The notes under the pieces were generated by a model. It ran no database searches and was not told the DNA's origin. It saw nothing but the letters and a program-made list of their open reading frames with translations. From positions 62,001 through 126,000 of the forward strand of contig BPQB01000061.1 of the NCBI GenBank assembly GCA_019973155.2: DNA of 64,000 nt. Direction: 5' to 3'. The position numbers were made by a program, and so were the translations under genes. How positions within the stretch are numbered: the stretch's first letter is position 1; every line of letters begins with the position of its first letter. Below are positions 61,738 to 64,000 of the stretch, in pieces. This stretch comes from Phanerochaete sordida. Its lineage: Eukaryota; Basidiomycota; Agaricomycetes; Polyporales; Phanerochaetaceae.

Positions 61738-63971
61738 ATGGGCCACCCCGAGGAGGTCGATGTCATCGTCTGCGGGTACGTTGCGACCCTGTCAATCGAC
61801 ACCTTGACTTTGCTGACCGTGTCTATAGTGGCGGTCCCGCTGGTTGCGTTACAGCAGGCCGGCTGGCGTACGCTGACCCCACTCTGAAGGTCATGCTCAT
61901 CGAAGGTACGCGCTGCCGCCATTGCCACACGCACGCGAGGCACTGACTCTATTGTTGCGCAGGCGGCGCTAACAACCGCGACGACCCGTGGGTGTACCGC
62001 CCCGGTATCTACGTTCGCAACATGCAGAAGAACGGCATCAACGAGAAGGCAACCTTCTACACGGACACCATGGCCTCGTCGCACCTCCGCGGCCGCCGCA
62101 GCATCGTGCCCTGCGCCAACATCCTCGGTGGTGGTTCGTCCATCAACTTCCAGATGTACACCCGTGCTTCTGCCTCCGACTGGGACGACTTCAAGACCGA
62201 GGGGTGGACCTGCAAGGGTATGTTCTCATGCGCCAGCTTCTATCTGCATTGTTGACGCGCCCTCCGTAGACTTGGTTCCGCTCATGAAGCGGCTCGAGAA
62301 CTACCAGAAGCCATGCAATAACGGCACCCACGGCTACGACGGCCCGATCGCCATCTCCAATGGTGGACAGATCATGCCTGTTGCCCAAGATTTCCTGCGG
62401 GCTGCACACGCCATTGGTGTGCCCTACAGCGGTAAGCGCCTCATCCCCGCTTGAGCGCCCTGCGGTCCTGACATCCCTGCCCAGACGATATTCAGGACCT
62501 CACCACCGCCCACGGTGCTGAGATCTGGGCGAAGTACATCAACCGCCAAACTGGCCGCCGCAGCGACGCCGCGACCGCGTACGTCCACTCCGTCATGGAC
62601 GTCCAGGACAACCTCTTCCTCCGCTGCAACGCACGCGTCAACCGCGTCATCTTCGACGAGAACAACAAGGCTGTCGGCGTCGCGTACGTCCCCTCGCGCA
62701 ACCGGTGCCACGGCGGTCAGCTCCAGGAGACCATCGTGAGTGTCCCACGCCATGCTTCGTGTGGGAGCGCCGCTCACCTCGCGCGTGTGTGATAGGTCAA
62801 GGCCCGCAAGATGGTCGTCCTCAGCTCCGGTACCCTCGGCACCCCCCAGATCCTCGAGCGCTCTGGTGTCGGCAACAGCGAGCTCCTGCGCCAGATGGGC
62901 ATCAAGGTCGTCAGCGACCTCCCGGGTGTCGGCGAGGAGTACCAGGACCACTACACCACCCTCTCCAGTAAGCATTCATACACGCTGTCGATGTGCTTAT
63001 GCTTATGCGATGTATAGTCTACCGTGTCTCCAACGAGTCCATTACCACTGACGACTTCCTTCGCGGCGTCAAGGAGGTGCAGCAGGAGATGTTCCAGGAA
63101 TGGGAGGTCTCGCCCGAGAAGGCGCGCCTCTCATCCAACGCCATCGACGCTGGCTTCAAGATCCGCCCCACCGAGGCAGAGCTCAAGGAGATGGGCCCCG
63201 AGTTCAACGAACTCTGGGACCGCTACTTCAAGGACAAGCCCGACAAGCCCGTGATGTTCGGCTCCATCGTCGGCGGCGCCTACGCCGACCACACGCTGCT
63301 GCCGCCCGGCAAGTACATCACCATGTTCCAGTACCTCGAGTACCCCGCGTCGCGTGGAAAGGTCAGTCATCTTCGGTTCTTGCACAGTTGCTGTCTTGCT
63401 CACGGTTCCGCCTTCTGCAGATCCACATCAAGTCGGCGAACCCCTACGTCGAGCCCTTCTTCGACTCGGGCTTCATGAACAACAAGGCCGACTTCGCGCC
63501 CATCCGCTGGAGCTACAAGAAGACCCGTGAGGTCGCGCGCCGCATGGACGGTAAGCCCACGCCTGCGCATCCTTCCACGCGTCGTTTCTCACGCTCGCGC
63601 CCGCAGCCTTCCGCGGTGAGCTGACGTCGCATCATCCGCACTTCAACCCGGCGTCGCCCGCGGCGTGCCGCGACATCGACATCGAGACCGCGAAGCAGAT
63701 CTACCCCGACGGCCTCACGGTCGGCATCCACATGGGCTCGTGGCACACGCCCGGCGAGGTGTACCGCGCGGACAAGGTGCACGAGGACCTGCAGTACACC
63801 GCCGAGGACGACGCCGCGATCGACGACTGGACCGCGGACCACGTCGAGACGACCTGGCACTCGCTCGGCACGTGTGCGATGAAGCCGCGCGAGCAGGGTG
63901 GTGTCGTCGACAAGCGCCTCAGCGTGTACGGCGTGCAGAACCTCAAGTGTGTCGACCTCTCGATTTGCCCC
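61738..63971 (+). CDS. AOX1: Alcohol (methanol) oxidase, GMC family, 3' end beyond the window
   Basis: FAD-dependent oxidase converting methanol and short alcohols to aldehydes plus hydrogen peroxide. Starts at the ATG at 61738 ([19 protein letters not shown], the FAD-binding dinucleotide fold, split by an intron). It continues with [18 protein letters not shown], the GMC signature region [37 protein letters not shown] (second GMC signature), and the C-terminal catalytic region [16 protein letters not shown] with the active-site His. At least ten exons; the last visible one ends at 63971 after CVDLSICP with a GTGAGT donor, so roughly the last 80 residues, including any peroxisomal signal, lie outside. 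In wood-decay basidiomycetes this enzyme uses methanol from lignin demethoxylation and supplies peroxide. Confidence 0.97.
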
Positions 63972-64000
63972 GTGAGTAGTCATTTGTCCTCCTGCGCCCC

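Overview
This window is nuclear DNA of a filamentous basidiomycete, most likely an Agaricomycete. Genes are dense and GC-rich and sit on both strands. They are cut by many introns of about 48-65 nt, and the window carries a tRNA with a short intron. The gene content fits: a single-chain urease, an alcohol (methanol) oxidase, a CYP monooxygenase, a fungal-type cytosolic phospholipase A2 and Mim1. A wood-decay fungus is plausible because of the alcohol oxidase, but that is an inference. I see no operons, transposons, viral genes or CRISPR.

Layout. 1-6.6 kb: the 5' part of a DUF155 (RMD1/RMD8-type) gene, a GFA-domain protein, a DUF1295 membrane protein, a tRNA-Ala(TGC) and a thioredoxin-like protein. 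6.7-10.3 kb: a cytosolic phospholipase A2-like gene read leftward. 11-17.2 kb: two unrecognised genes flanking an intact urease. 17.9-26.7 kb: an MFS transporter, SPT2, an RRM protein and a cytochrome b5/acyl-CoA dehydrogenase fusion. 27-34 kb: a conserved unknown gene, a DENND6-type DENN protein, Mim1 and a small Tudor-domain protein. 34.5-41 kb: an ankyrin protein and Mex67. 41.4-48.1 kb: two neighbouring genes that each contain a SANT/Myb-like block, then an F-box protein. 48.3-58.2 kb: Vam6/Vps39, a cytochrome P450 and SelO. 58.2-61.7 kb: a gap with no recognised gene. 61.7 kb to the end: an alcohol oxidase truncated by the window edge.

The genes are mostly unrelated housekeeping and accessory functions, so I do not claim a gene cluster. 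The most unusual feature is gene architecture. Several very small exons (10, 10, 17, 18 and 21 nt) are needed to restore known protein motifs, and two of them carry catalytic residues: the thioredoxin CxxC and the phospholipase Asp-Ala-Gly. At least four introns can only be phased with a GC rather than a GT donor. All exon junctions here were inferred from reading frame and protein-family motifs, not from transcripts. I found no convincing new multi-gene system.
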